Assembly: GCA_964607515.1 (NCBI GenBank)
Contig: CAZSKU010000032.1
Coordinates: forward strand, 1 to 21,642
Origin: UBA6080 sp964607515
Lineage (GTDB): Bacteria > Fermentibacterota > Fermentibacteria > Fermentibacterales > JCC-6
DNA: 21,642 nt
Direction of reading: 5' to 3'
Each line of letters opens with the position of its first letter. Within the stretch, counting starts at the first letter, position 1. The position numbers were made by a program, and so were the translations under genes. This document shows positions 1 through 6,533 of this stretch, one piece after another. The notes beneath the pieces were generated by a model. That model was given only the letters and a program-made list of their open reading frames with translations. It made no database searches and was not told where the DNA came from.

Positions 1-46
1 GGTTCTCCGGCGGCCTTTTCATGCGGTTCGACAGCGGCCAGAAAAC

Positions 47-226
47 TCAGTTTCCCACCAGAACGAAGCTCTCCCGGAGCACTAGATCCCCGGCGGTCAT
101 CCGGACGAAGCAGGCCCCGGAGGGCAGGGAGAAAAGCTCCACCAAATGCTCCCCGGCGGAGACATGGACCGACAGCAGGTACAGCCTTATCCAGGGGAGG
201 GCCGGGTTCTCGATGCAGTTCCTCTG
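47..226 (-). pseudogene. Remnant of a type IX sorting / FlgD-like C-terminal domain
   Basis: Seen: a 59-codon minus-strand open stretch with no usable start codon, preceded in frame by TAG (227-229) and further upstream TGA. Its last 35 residues read AGEHLVEL, LPSGACFVRM, then LVLRESFVLVG and a stop. This is the pattern of the C-terminal Ig-like domain of secreted proteins in FCB-type bacteria (typically AGEH..L..LPSGVYFVRL...R..VLV). An upstream NPA..IRLYL resembles the domain's N-terminal strand, but the middle strand region (usually LxVYDLxGRxV) seems missing. I infer a decayed 3' end of an exported-protein gene, with internal deletion and stop. It lies just downstream of alr. It could instead be chance, since the fragment is short. 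Confidence 0.4.
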
Positions 227-296
227 CTACACCGACACTCCCTCCAACGTTCAGAGGGACCTACTTGCCGGGATGGGCATCCTGGCGCAGTGATTC

Positions 297-1472
297 TCAG
301 GCGGTGACCCGCCGGGGGATGGATTCGGGAAGCTGGGCCAGCACCTCGTAGTTCAGGTGTCCCGCAAGATCGCCGAAGGACCTGACGGATATCTCCCTCC
401 GGCCCTGCCTGCCGATGATCACGACCTCGTCTCCCCGGACGGCTTCGGGACAGTCCGTGATGTCCACCATCATCTCGTTCATGTTCACCAGGCCGCATAC
501 CGGAGCCCTTCTTCCGGCCACCAGCACGTGCCCGACGTTGCTGAGACTCCGGGAGAAGCCCTGGGCGTATCCCACCGGAACCGCGGCAACCCTCTGGCGC
601 CGGGAGGTGAGGAAGTAGTTGCCGTACCCCACGAACTCACCGGGATCCACCGGTGTTATTCCCATGATGGAGCTGCGCCAGGTGATCACCCTCTTCAGAG
701 GATCCTTGAAGCAGTCCGGACGGCTTCCCCCGGCGAGCATGTAGTGCATCCTGGTTTCCATGCTCGGCCAGAAGCCGTACTGGGCGATGCCGATCCTTGC
801 GGCGTCGAGCCGGGTCTCCGGAAGCATCAGGGCCGCGGCGGAGCTGGCTGCGTGCCTCAGGCCGGGATCGATCCCGGTCATCCTCAGGTAGTTCTCCATT
901 TCGTGAAAACGGGCTGTCTGTCTCTGAATGCGCATATGGTTCGCGGTGCTCTCCGCTCCGGCGAGATGGGTGCATATGCCGGCGAGCCTGATCCTGTCGC
1001 GGTGTTTCGCGAGAAACCCGCCGATGTGATCAAGGGAGTCGGCCGGAACTCCGGTGCGGTTCAGTCCTGTTTCCAGCTCGAGATGGATTCTGGAGGGTCT
1101 GTCGGGAGTGCCGGCGGCGACCGCCGCGTCCAGCCTTCCCGTATCGCTGACGTAGAAGGCGATCTCCTGCCCCGCTGCCCAGGGTACGTCCTCGTCGCCG
1201 ATGAACCCCATGATGATTATCTCCCGGCCCGGGATGCCCGAATCCAGCAGCAACCGGGCTTCGTCCGCGGCGAACACTCCGAACAGGTTCACACCCAGTT
1301 CCCGGGCCAGCGGGGCGTACACCCTCGTGCCGTGACCGTATGCGTTGCTCTTCACCACGGAAATGAGACGGGATCCGCCGATTTCCCTTTGCAGGAACCT
1401 GAGATTCGCCTCCAGGGCGCTTCTGCTCAGTTCGATGACGGAGGAAGACCTTGGACGCCTTTTCCTGTTCAT
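297..1472 (-). CDS. alr: Alanine racemase (PLP-dependent)
   Basis: Interconverts L- and D-alanine in the cytoplasm, supplying D-Ala for peptidoglycan. The 391-residue length fits the family. The PLP-binding lysine is K41 in SVVKSNAYGHG. The second catalytic base is Y283 in EFVGYGNYF, followed by the typical AAVPVGYAQGFSRSLSN segment. GLNRTG (R139), HAASSAA and RIGIAQYG are also conserved. The usual CMD triplet near the active site reads N330-M331-N332 here, so the Asp is replaced by Asn. There is a short insertion around residues 243-258. The ATG start overlaps the stop of the upstream M20 gene as ATGA, so translation is probably coupled. Last gene of a three-gene minus-strand operon. The family call is firm. 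Confidence 0.95.
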   Translation of the reverse strand: MNRKRRPRSSSVIELSRSALEANLRFLQREIGGSRLISVVKSNAYGHGTRVYAPLARELGVNLFGVFAADEARLLLDSGIPGREIIIMGFIGDEDVPWAAGQEIAFYVSDTGRLDAAVAAGTPDRPSRIHLELETGLNRTGVPADSLDHIGGFLAKHRDRIRLAGICTHLAGAESTANHMRIQRQTARFHEMENYLRMTGIDPGLRHAASSAAALMLPETRLDAARIGIAQYGFWPSMETRMHYMLAGGSRPDCFKDPLKRVITWRSSIMGITPVDPGEFVGYGNYFLTSRRQRVAAVPVGYAQGFSRSLSNVGHVLVAGRRAPVCGLVNMNEMMVDITDCPEAVRGDEVVIIGRQGRREISVRSFGDLAGHLNYEVLAQLPESIPRRVTA

Positions 1473-2569
1473 GGAAGCATGCTCCCGGCCGAGTCCAGAA
1501 CCGCTCTGAGCAGCCTTGCTCCGGGCTCGATAAGGGCGTCCGGGAACCGGTAGTCCGGGTGGTGAAGGGGGGCCGTGTCCTCACCCGCGCCCAGACCGAA
1601 CATTACTCCAGGCATCGCTCCGGTGAACCGCCCGAAATCCTCCGACCACGGGAAGGGCTCGCTCATCTCGATCAGTTCGGTTCCCAGGCCTTCGGCGGAC
1701 CGCTTCACCATGTCTGAAAGCCCCCGGTGATTCACCACCGGCGGGAAAACCTCCTCGAGGGAGTGTTCCGCCGGGATCCCCTCCTCCCGGGCGATGTCAG
1801 CAGCTTTCCAGGCGCACTCCCGGAGGAGCCTGTCCAGAACCTCCCCGTCCGGCGAGCGGACCGTGGCCATTACCACCGCGTCTCCCGGGGACACCCCGAA
1901 GGCCCTGGCGCCCAGTCGGGCGTGGATCACGGTGACCACAGCCTTCTCCGCGGGTGAGCAAAGGCTATGCGGAATTGCCGGGAGAGCCTCCATGATTCTG
2001 ATCATGGCTCCCGCCGGACTTCTTCCCCGGTGCGGTTCGCCGGCGTGGGAACTCGTTCCCATGAGCCGCACGATAATGCCGGCGGAACCGGAGGCGAACA
2101 CCCCGTCCCGGACAGCCACGGAGCCCAGGGGGTATCCCGGCAGATTGTGAAAGCCTACGGCCATGTCCGGAAGCATAGCCGTGAACTTCGGATCCTCCAG
2201 GACCGCCGCCGCCCCGGCGCCGGTCTCCTCCGCGGGTTGAAAGAGCAGCAGCGCCGAGCCTTTCTTCGGGGGTTTCCCGCCCAGGTCCGCTCCCAGGGCC
2301 GCAGCAACGGCCATATGTCCGTCGTGACCGCAGCCGTGGAAAGCCCCGGCCCCGTTCTGCATGGCCACTGCGTCCAGCTCGCACCTGACCATGACCCCGG
2401 GCTTCCCTTCCCCGTACAGGGCCGCGATACCGTGGCCCGCGATGCCGGGGACTATCAGGGCCGGCCCGGTGGTCTCCAGGAATTCCCTTATCAGGGCCGA
2501 GGTCCGGATCTCCGCCCCGGAGACCTCCGCCTTGGAGTGCAGGGCCCGGCGGAGTTCCCGGGGGGTCAA
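1469..2569 (-). CDS. M20 family metallo-amidohydrolase (M20D-like N-acyl amino acid hydrolase)
   Basis: Predicted cytoplasmic zinc amidohydrolase cleaving an N-acyl amino acid or similar amide. The M20D signature is complete: RCELDAVAM (usually RADxDALP), C80 and H82 in HGCGHDGHMA, QPAEE (E114/E115), H141 in VGFHNLPGYPLG, the lid-domain GTSSHAGEPHRGRSP, and the C-terminal LHHPDYRF (His336/337). At 366 residues it is close to the usual 380-400. I place the start at a TTG (2567-2569) because it overlaps the upstream gene's stop as TTGA, has GGAAGG six bases ahead, and the upstream in-frame extension is simply the shadow of that gene. Substrate is unknown. Proximity to alr suggests amino-acid or cell-wall metabolism (N-acetyl-diaminopimelate deacetylase is one M20D member), but this is only inference. 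Confidence 0.88.
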   Translation of the reverse strand: MTPRELRRALHSKAEVSGAEIRTSALIREFLETTGPALIVPGIAGHGIAALYGEGKPGVMVRCELDAVAMQNGAGAFHGCGHDGHMAVAAALGADLGGKPPKKGSALLLFQPAEETGAGAAAVLEDPKFTAMLPDMAVGFHNLPGYPLGSVAVRDGVFASGSAGIIVRLMGTSSHAGEPHRGRSPAGAMIRIMEALPAIPHSLCSPAEKAVVTVIHARLGARAFGVSPGDAVVMATVRSPDGEVLDRLLRECAWKAADIAREEGIPAEHSLEEVFPPVVNHRGLSDMVKRSAEGLGTELIEMSEPFPWSEDFGRFTGAMPGVMFGLGAGEDTAPLHHPDYRFPDALIEPGARLLRAVLDSAGSMLP

Positions 2570-2769
2570 ACCTTTCCTTCCCCCACCAGCCGGGCGAAGT
2601 TTCGGAAGGAGCGGTCCCAGGTTCTCTCGGCTTCCCCGGAGAAGCAGCATCCCGGGAGTTCCCGCCGGCGGAGATGACTCGCGATGCATTCGCAGCATAC
2701 TCCCTTGCGGGAGCAGGGATCGTAGGTGCAGTTGCACCGGGACATATTGGTGTTCTTTCTGCATTCCAT
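2566..2769 (-). CDS. Small cysteine-rich protein, DUF6485-like
   Basis: A 67-residue soluble protein with a dense Cys cluster: C3, then MSRCNCTYDPCSRKGVCCEC followed by H, and ELPGCCF. This matches the family of short bacterial proteins known as DUF6485 (often labelled 'cytosolic protein'), whose function is not established. The cysteines suggest metal or Fe-S binding, which is inference. The start is secure: AAGGAG lies eight bases before ATG. First gene of the minus-strand operon, with its stop overlapping the TTG start of the M20 amidohydrolase, and about 25 bases downstream of a likely promoter. Family assignment is from memory of the motif. Confidence 0.82.
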   Translation of the reverse strand: MECRKNTNMSRCNCTYDPCSRKGVCCECIASHLRRRELPGCCFSGEAERTWDRSFRNFARLVGEGKV

Positions 2770-2800
2770 CGAAGGCGCTCCTTGCTGGTGTTCCTGTTTG

Positions 2801-2829
2801 AACTAACCCCCGGGGGTGTCCATTGTCAA
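2801..2829 (-). promoter_or_regulatory. Sigma70-type promoter for the DUF6485-M20-alr operon
   Basis: Reading the minus strand: a perfect -35 TTGACA (2824-2829), a 17-base spacer, and a weak -10 TTAGTT (2801-2806), about 25-30 bases ahead of the first start codon. The -35 is strong, the -10 poor. The spacer contains the palindrome at 2806-2817. Confidence 0.42.
2806..2817. repeat. 12-bp perfect palindrome inside the minus-strand promoter spacer
   Basis: ACCCCCGGGGGT is fully self-complementary and lies between the -35 and -10 of the minus-strand promoter. It could be an operator for a dimeric repressor or simply GC-rich chance sequence; no matching second copy was noticed in the window. Confidence 0.3.
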
Positions 2830-2836
2830 TACCGGC

Positions 2837-2865
2837 TTGACAAAGCCCCTTCGTTTTGGTAGTCT
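2837..2865 (+). promoter_or_regulatory. Sigma70-type promoter for the rpsJ ribosomal operon
   Basis: Perfect -35 TTGACA (2837-2842), 17-base spacer and -10 TAGTCT (2860-2865, matching TATAAT at three positions). It points into the S10-spc cluster and would give a leader of about 165 nt before rpsJ. Its -35 is the mirror image of the minus-strand -35 at 2824-2829, separated by 7 bases. Confidence 0.5.
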
Positions 2866-3037
2866 TGCGGTTCCCCTGAGAGCCGGAAGCGGTTGCTTCC
2901 TGCGGGCGCATCCGGCATATTCGGGGCCCCGGAGGCTCCGGCGAGCCGATGGGCGAGTTGGTTTCGAAGCGGCGCGGGATTCTCCCCGAAGGGGGGTATT
3001 GCGCGTTTATACATGGTTGTTTTCGCGAGGAGACGGG
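2866..3037 (+). promoter_or_regulatory. Structured 5' leader of the S10 operon
   Basis: Non-coding stretch between the promoter and rpsJ. Visible hairpins: GGAAGC-GGTT-GCTTCC (2885-2900), CCGGA-GGC-TCCGG (2929-2941) and CCCC-GAA-GGGG (2984-2994). It ends in the Shine-Dalgarno GAGGAG before the TTG of rpsJ. In E. coli, protein L4 controls the S10 operon through such a leader. No specific match to that leader is claimed; a similar role is inference. Confidence 0.4.
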
Positions 3038-3343
3038 TTGAACGAGATAAGGCTCAGAATAAGGCTTCGTGCCTACGACCACAGGCTTCTGGACAAGTCC
3101 GCCGCTTCCATTGTACGTGGCGTGCTGAACACCGGAGCCAAGGTCGCCGGCCCGATACCGCTGCCCACCAGGCGGACAATGCTCACGGTTCTCCGAAGCC
3201 CCCACATCGACAAGAAGTCCCGGGAGCAGTTCGAGTTGAGGGTGCATTCCAGGCTCATTGAGATCCGGGATCCCAACGAGCAGACCACGGAAGCCCTTCG
3301 ACAGCTGGATGTGCCGGCGGGCGTGGATGTAGAGATCAAGTAA
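3038..3343 (+). CDS. rpsJ: 30S ribosomal protein S10
   Basis: Component of the 30S head, also NusE, the partner of NusB in antitermination. The 101 residues contain the hallmark GPIPLPTRR, LRSPHIDKKSREQFE and the C-terminal LDVPAGVDVEI. The start is TTG: GAGGAG sits upstream, the protein then begins IRLRIRLRAYDHRLLD exactly as S10 does, and no ATG or GTG is well placed. It is the first gene of the plus-strand cluster, about 170 nt after the promoter, and unusually is separated from rplC by 152 nt. Confidence 0.97.
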   Translation: MNEIRLRIRLRAYDHRLLDKSAASIVRGVLNTGAKVAGPIPLPTRRTMLTVLRSPHIDKKSREQFELRVHSRLIEIRDPNEQTTEALRQLDVPAGVDVEIK

Positions 3344-3495
3344 CCGGTGTACCCTCCTGACTGACCCGGCGCCGCCGGGTTAAGAGGAAAAGCCGTACCG
3401 CGGGGCCTGGGCGGAAGCACCGGCGGACGGCGGAAGAAGAAACAGAAACGCTCGTCCCCCCGCCTACAGGGGACTTCAGCGACGGGAAGTGGTGT
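3344..3495 (+). promoter_or_regulatory. Long rpsJ-rplC spacer with two hairpins
   Basis: A 152-nt gap with no open reading frame of interest inside an otherwise tightly packed operon. It holds ACCCGGC-GCC-GCCGGGT (3364-3380) and GTCCCC-N9-GGGGAC (3454-3474), the latter ending about 20 bases before rplC. There is no T-run after the first hairpin and no clear -35/-10 pair. It may be a processing, attenuation or translational-control element; the function is inference. Confidence 0.4.
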
Positions 3496-4131
3496 ATGAG
3501 CGGACTCATGGCTCGTAAACTGGGCATGACCCGCGTCTTCAACGAAGACGGACGGGTGATCCCGGTGACTGTTCTCGAGGCGGCGCCGAACCACGTGGTT
3601 CAGGTGAAGACCACCGAGCACGACGGATACTCCGCGGTTCAGGTTGGTTACAGGCCCCAGAAGGAGAGCCGTCTCAACAAGCCCCAGAAGGGGCATCTGG
3701 CCAAAGCCGGGGCTCCCCCGGTATCCCGGTTGAAGGAAGTCGGCTCGCCTTCCGGCGAAGTGAAGCCCGGCGACTTAATCACCGTGAGCATCTTCAGCCC
3801 CGGCGAGAAGGTGGATGTCACCGGACTCTGCAAGGGCAAGGGCTTCCAGGGCGTGGTCAAGAGGCACGGCTTCAGCGGCGGCGACGAGACCCACGGGTGC
3901 AAGTCCCACCGGGTTCCGGGCTCCATCGGTCAGTGTGCTACGCCCGGACGAGTCTGGAAGAACAAGAAGATGCCCGGCCAGACCGGAAACTCCAAGGTCA
4001 CCGTGAAGAACCTGGAAGTGGTGGAGGTCGACGGCGAGAAGAACCTGGTGGTTCTCAAAGGCGCCGTGCCCGGTTCCAGGAACGGATACCTCCTGATCAG
4101 GAAGCACCGCAGGAGCGGAGGTAACAGCTGA
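3496..4131 (+). CDS. rplC: 50S ribosomal protein L3
   Basis: Binds 23S rRNA near the peptidyl-transferase centre and nucleates 50S assembly. The 211 residues show the family landmarks: GLMARKLGMTRVF at the N-terminus, VTGLCKGKGFQGVVKRHGF, GSIGQCATPGRVWKNKKMPGQ (with the Gln that PrmB methylates in E. coli), and VVLKGAVPGSRNGYLLI. The ATG at 3496 is preferred over the one four codons later because L3 normally has three residues before the Met/Val-x-[KR]-K-x-GMT segment. Its stop overlaps the rplD start (TGATG). Confidence 0.97.
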   Translation: MSGLMARKLGMTRVFNEDGRVIPVTVLEAAPNHVVQVKTTEHDGYSAVQVGYRPQKESRLNKPQKGHLAKAGAPPVSRLKEVGSPSGEVKPGDLITVSIFSPGEKVDVTGLCKGKGFQGVVKRHGFSGGDETHGCKSHRVPGSIGQCATPGRVWKNKKMPGQTGNSKVTVKNLEVVEVDGEKNLVVLKGAVPGSRNGYLLIRKHRRSGGNS

Positions 4132-4754
4132 TGGCACTCGCGAGAGTCTACACTATGAACGGGGAAGAGGTCGACACCGTTCAGCTCCCGGACGAGGTGT
4201 TCTCCACGGGGGTGTCCACCCATGTGCTCTGGGAAGTGGTCAGGGTCGAACAGACCAACCGCCGCCGGGGCACCGCCAGCTCCAAGACCCGGGCCGAAGT
4301 GACCGGCAGCGGCAGGAAGCCCTGGAGACAGAAGCACACCGGCCATGCCAGAAGCGGAACCAAAAAGTCCCCCATCTGGCGCGGAGGCGGGGTGGCCTTC
4401 GGGCCGCACCCCAGGCCCTGGAGCATCAAACTCAATCGCCGGGTCCGCCGCAAGGCCCTGGCGGGGATACTGAGCGAGAGGCTCGACGAAGGCAACCTCC
4501 GGCTGATCCGCGACTTTCTTCTGGAGGGCAAGACCCGGCAGGTGGCCGGAATGCTGGCCGGCAACGGCTGCTCCGGCAGGAGAACCCTCATTCTGACCCT
4601 CGAGGGCGATGAATTGGCATCCAGGGCTTCCCGGAACATTCCGGGGGTCTGGGCAGCCAGCGCCCGGAGCGTGCCCGTCACCACCCTGGTCAACTCCGAA
4701 GTGGTCCTCATGGACGAGCGGGCCGTGGACGAGCTGAAAGCGAGGCTGATGTGA
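4131..4754 (+). CDS. rplD: 50S ribosomal protein L4
   Basis: L4 lines the exit tunnel and in E. coli also represses its own operon. The 207 residues carry the tunnel loop QTNRRRGTASSKTRAEVTGS, GRKPWRQKHTGHARSG, and GGGVAFGPHPRPWSIKLNRRVRRKAL. The C-terminal ends VNSEVVLMDERAVDELKARL. ATG overlaps the rplC stop by one base, and the stop overlaps rplW the same way. With the structured region ahead of rplC and rpsJ, autoregulation by L4 is a reasonable but untested idea. Confidence 0.97.
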   Translation: MALARVYTMNGEEVDTVQLPDEVFSTGVSTHVLWEVVRVEQTNRRRGTASSKTRAEVTGSGRKPWRQKHTGHARSGTKKSPIWRGGGVAFGPHPRPWSIKLNRRVRRKALAGILSERLDEGNLRLIRDFLLEGKTRQVAGMLAGNGCSGRRTLILTLEGDELASRASRNIPGVWAASARSVPVTTLVNSEVVLMDERAVDELKARLM

Positions 4755-5041
4755 TGGATGCCCGGCAGATTATCATCGAGCCGATCGTCACCGAGAAGTC
4801 CACTCAGGCCCGGGAGAACCGCAACGCATATTCCTTCAAGGTCAGGCCCACCGCCACCAAGCTTCAGATAGCGAGGGCGGTGGAGGAGATCTTCAACGTA
4901 ACCGTTCTCACCGTACATACGATCAGGATGGAAGGCAAGCTGAAGCGCATGGGCCGCTTCGCCGGTCGCCGCTCCTCCTGGAAAAAGGCCGTGGTCACCC
5001 TGAAAAAGGGAGACACGGTCGACTTCTTCGAGGGGGTGTAA
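4754..5041 (+). CDS. rplW: 50S ribosomal protein L23
   Basis: L23 sits at the tunnel exit and docks trigger factor and SRP. The 95 residues contain IIEPIVTEKST, YSFKVRPTATKLQIARAVEEIFNV, and the basic loop GKLKRMGRFAGRRSSWKKAVVTL. I choose ATG at 4754, which overlaps the rplD stop as TGATG just like the rplC/rplD junction and has GAGG about 8 bases upstream. GTG at 4751 would add only one Met. rplB follows after 2 bases. Confidence 0.95.
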   Translation: MDARQIIIEPIVTEKSTQARENRNAYSFKVRPTATKLQIARAVEEIFNVTVLTVHTIRMEGKLKRMGRFAGRRSSWKKAVVTLKKGDTVDFFEGV

Positions 5042-5043
5042 CC

Positions 5044-5886
5044 ATGGGTATGAAGAGATGGAAGCCCACCACCCCCGGTAGCAGGTTCAAGGTGTCGCCG
5101 GACTTCTCGGAGATCACCAGGACAGGCGGCGAGAAATCCCTGCTGGTTCCGCTCCCCAGCAAGGCGGGGCGCAACAACAAGGGGCGCGTCACCGCAAGGC
5201 ACCGGGGCGGCGGCCACAAGAGGATGTACCGGATCGTAGACTTCCGCAGGAACAAGCCGGGCGTTCCGGGAAGGATCGACTCCATCGAGTACGATCCGAA
5301 CAGGAGCGCCAGGATCGCCCTTGTGGTGTACTCCGACGGGGAGAAGCGCTACATCATAGCCCCCGAGGGGCTCGCCGTGGGACAGACCGTCCTCAGCGGG
5401 TCGGAGGCGCCCCCGGAGATCGGCAACCACCTGCCCCTCAGCAGGGTTCCCCTGGGAACCATGGTCCACAACGTTGAGATGAAGCCGGGCAAGGGCGGGC
5501 AGATCGCCAGGAGCGCCGGCTCGGCGGTGCAGCTCATGGCCCGGGAGGGCGGTTATGCCACGCTGCGCATGCCCTCCAGGGAGATGAGGCGGGTTCCTTC
5601 CGCCTGCATGGCCACCATCGGCCAGGTGGGGAATAACGAACACAACCTGGTGGTGCCCGGCAAGGCGGGAGCCAGCCGCTGGATAGGCAGGAGACCCCAC
5701 GTCCGGGGTGTCGCCATGAACCCGGTGGATCATCCCATGGGCGGAGGCGAGGGCAAGACCAGCGGAGGCCGGCATCCGTGCTCCCCCTGGGGTCAGCTGG
5801 CCAAGGGTCTTCGGACCAGGAAGCCCAAGCTGGAATCCAGCAAACTCATCACCAGACGCAGACCCACCGGAAAGAGGAGGAAGTAG
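5044..5886 (+). CDS. rplB: 50S ribosomal protein L2
   Basis: L2 binds 23S rRNA, bridges to 16S and supports peptidyl transfer. The 280 residues are full length: KPTTPGSRF at the start, GRNNKGRVTARHRGGGHKR, and the conserved GVAMNPVDHPMGGGEGKTSGGRHP with the functionally important His. The C-terminus is the usual basic tail (KLITRRRPTGKRRK). It lies 2 bases after rplW and 2 bases before rpsS, with a start ATG preceded by GAGGGGG. Confidence 0.97.
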   Translation: MGMKRWKPTTPGSRFKVSPDFSEITRTGGEKSLLVPLPSKAGRNNKGRVTARHRGGGHKRMYRIVDFRRNKPGVPGRIDSIEYDPNRSARIALVVYSDGEKRYIIAPEGLAVGQTVLSGSEAPPEIGNHLPLSRVPLGTMVHNVEMKPGKGGQIARSAGSAVQLMAREGGYATLRMPSREMRRVPSACMATIGQVGNNEHNLVVPGKAGASRWIGRRPHVRGVAMNPVDHPMGGGEGKTSGGRHPCSPWGQLAKGLRTRKPKLESSKLITRRRPTGKRRK

Positions 5887-5888
5887 CG

Positions 5889-6155
5889 ATGGCGCGTTCC
5901 CTTAAGAAAGGCCCGTTCATCGATGCCGGGCTTCTCCGGAAGGTGGAGCTCATGGCGCAGACCGGCGAGAGCAAGGTCGTCAAGACCTGGGCCAGAAGGT
6001 CCACCATTCCGCCGGATTTCGTGGGGCATACCTTCGCGGTGCACAACGGTCGGAAGTTCGTGCCCGTCTTCGTGGTGGAGAACATGGTGGGACACAAGCT
6101 CGGCGAGTTCGCCCCCACCCGGACCTTCCGCGGCCACCGCGAGAAGAAGAAGTAG
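5889..6155 (+). CDS. rpsS: 30S ribosomal protein S19
   Basis: Head protein of the 30S subunit that pairs with S13 and contacts the A-site region. The 88 residues show MARSLKKGPFIDAGLL, KTWARRSTIPPDFVGHTFAVHNG, and the tail HKLGEFAPTRTFRGHREKKK. The open frame extends upstream into rplB, but the start is fixed by homology at ATG 5889, with GAGGAAG of the rplB tail as its ribosome-binding site. Confidence 0.97.
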   Translation: MARSLKKGPFIDAGLLRKVELMAQTGESKVVKTWARRSTIPPDFVGHTFAVHNGRKFVPVFVVENMVGHKLGEFAPTRTFRGHREKKK

Positions 6156-6165
6156 GGGGAGGAAC

Positions 6166-6531
6166 ATGGAAGCCGTAGCAAAGACCAGGTTCGTGAGGGT
6201 TCCGCCCCGGAAGGCCAGGGCCGTGGCCGACCTGATCCGCGGCAAGTCCGTGGGGCAGGCCCTGTCCATACTCATGACCGTTCCCAAGAACGCGTCGAAG
6301 ATCATCGCCAAGACCCTCGACTCGGCGGTTGCCAACGCGGTCTTCCTCGCCGAGGGGGCCAAGCTCGAGGCTGATAAGATGCAGATCTCCCTGATCACCG
6401 TGGACGAGGGTCCCATGATCGCCCGTTGGCGCCCCAGGGCCAGGGGTCGAGCCACCCGCATCGTGCACCGCACCAGCCACATCACCGTCAGGGTCACCCA
6501 GGAGGACGTGGCCGGACGGGAGAAGAGGTAA
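6166..6531 (+). CDS. rplV: 50S ribosomal protein L22
   Basis: L22 contacts all 23S domains and its beta-hairpin narrows the exit tunnel, the region associated with macrolide sensitivity. The 121 residues include RFVRVPPRKARAVADLIRGK, SAVANAVFLAEGAKLEADKM, and the hairpin DEGPMIARWRPRARGRATRI followed by RTSHITVRV. Start at ATG 6166, with a strong GGGGGAGGAA ahead. It separates rpsS and rpsC in the canonical order, with 2 bases to rpsC. Confidence 0.96.
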   Translation: MEAVAKTRFVRVPPRKARAVADLIRGKSVGQALSILMTVPKNASKIIAKTLDSAVANAVFLAEGAKLEADKMQISLITVDEGPMIARWRPRARGRATRIVHRTSHITVRVTQEDVAGREKR

Positions 6532-6533
6532 AT

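Noticed and set aside
1..22. Possible minus-strand gene start (ATG at 20-22) running off the window edge
   Set aside because: Only seven codons visible and no ribosome-binding site.
21..293. A 90-codon plus-strand frame at the window's left edge
   Set aside because: No motif, no ribosome-binding site, and it runs opposite to the C-terminal domain remnant.
357..1553. A 398-codon plus-strand frame across alr
   Set aside because: It is antisense to alanine racemase, which has full catalytic motifs; no family resemblance.
3001..3037. TATACA (3008-3013) as an additional promoter for rpsJ
   Set aside because: No matching -35 at 16-18 bases upstream.
2570..3247. N-terminal extension of the M20 frame (to 592 codons)
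   Set aside because: It is the out-of-frame shadow of the DUF6485 gene and the intergenic promoter region.
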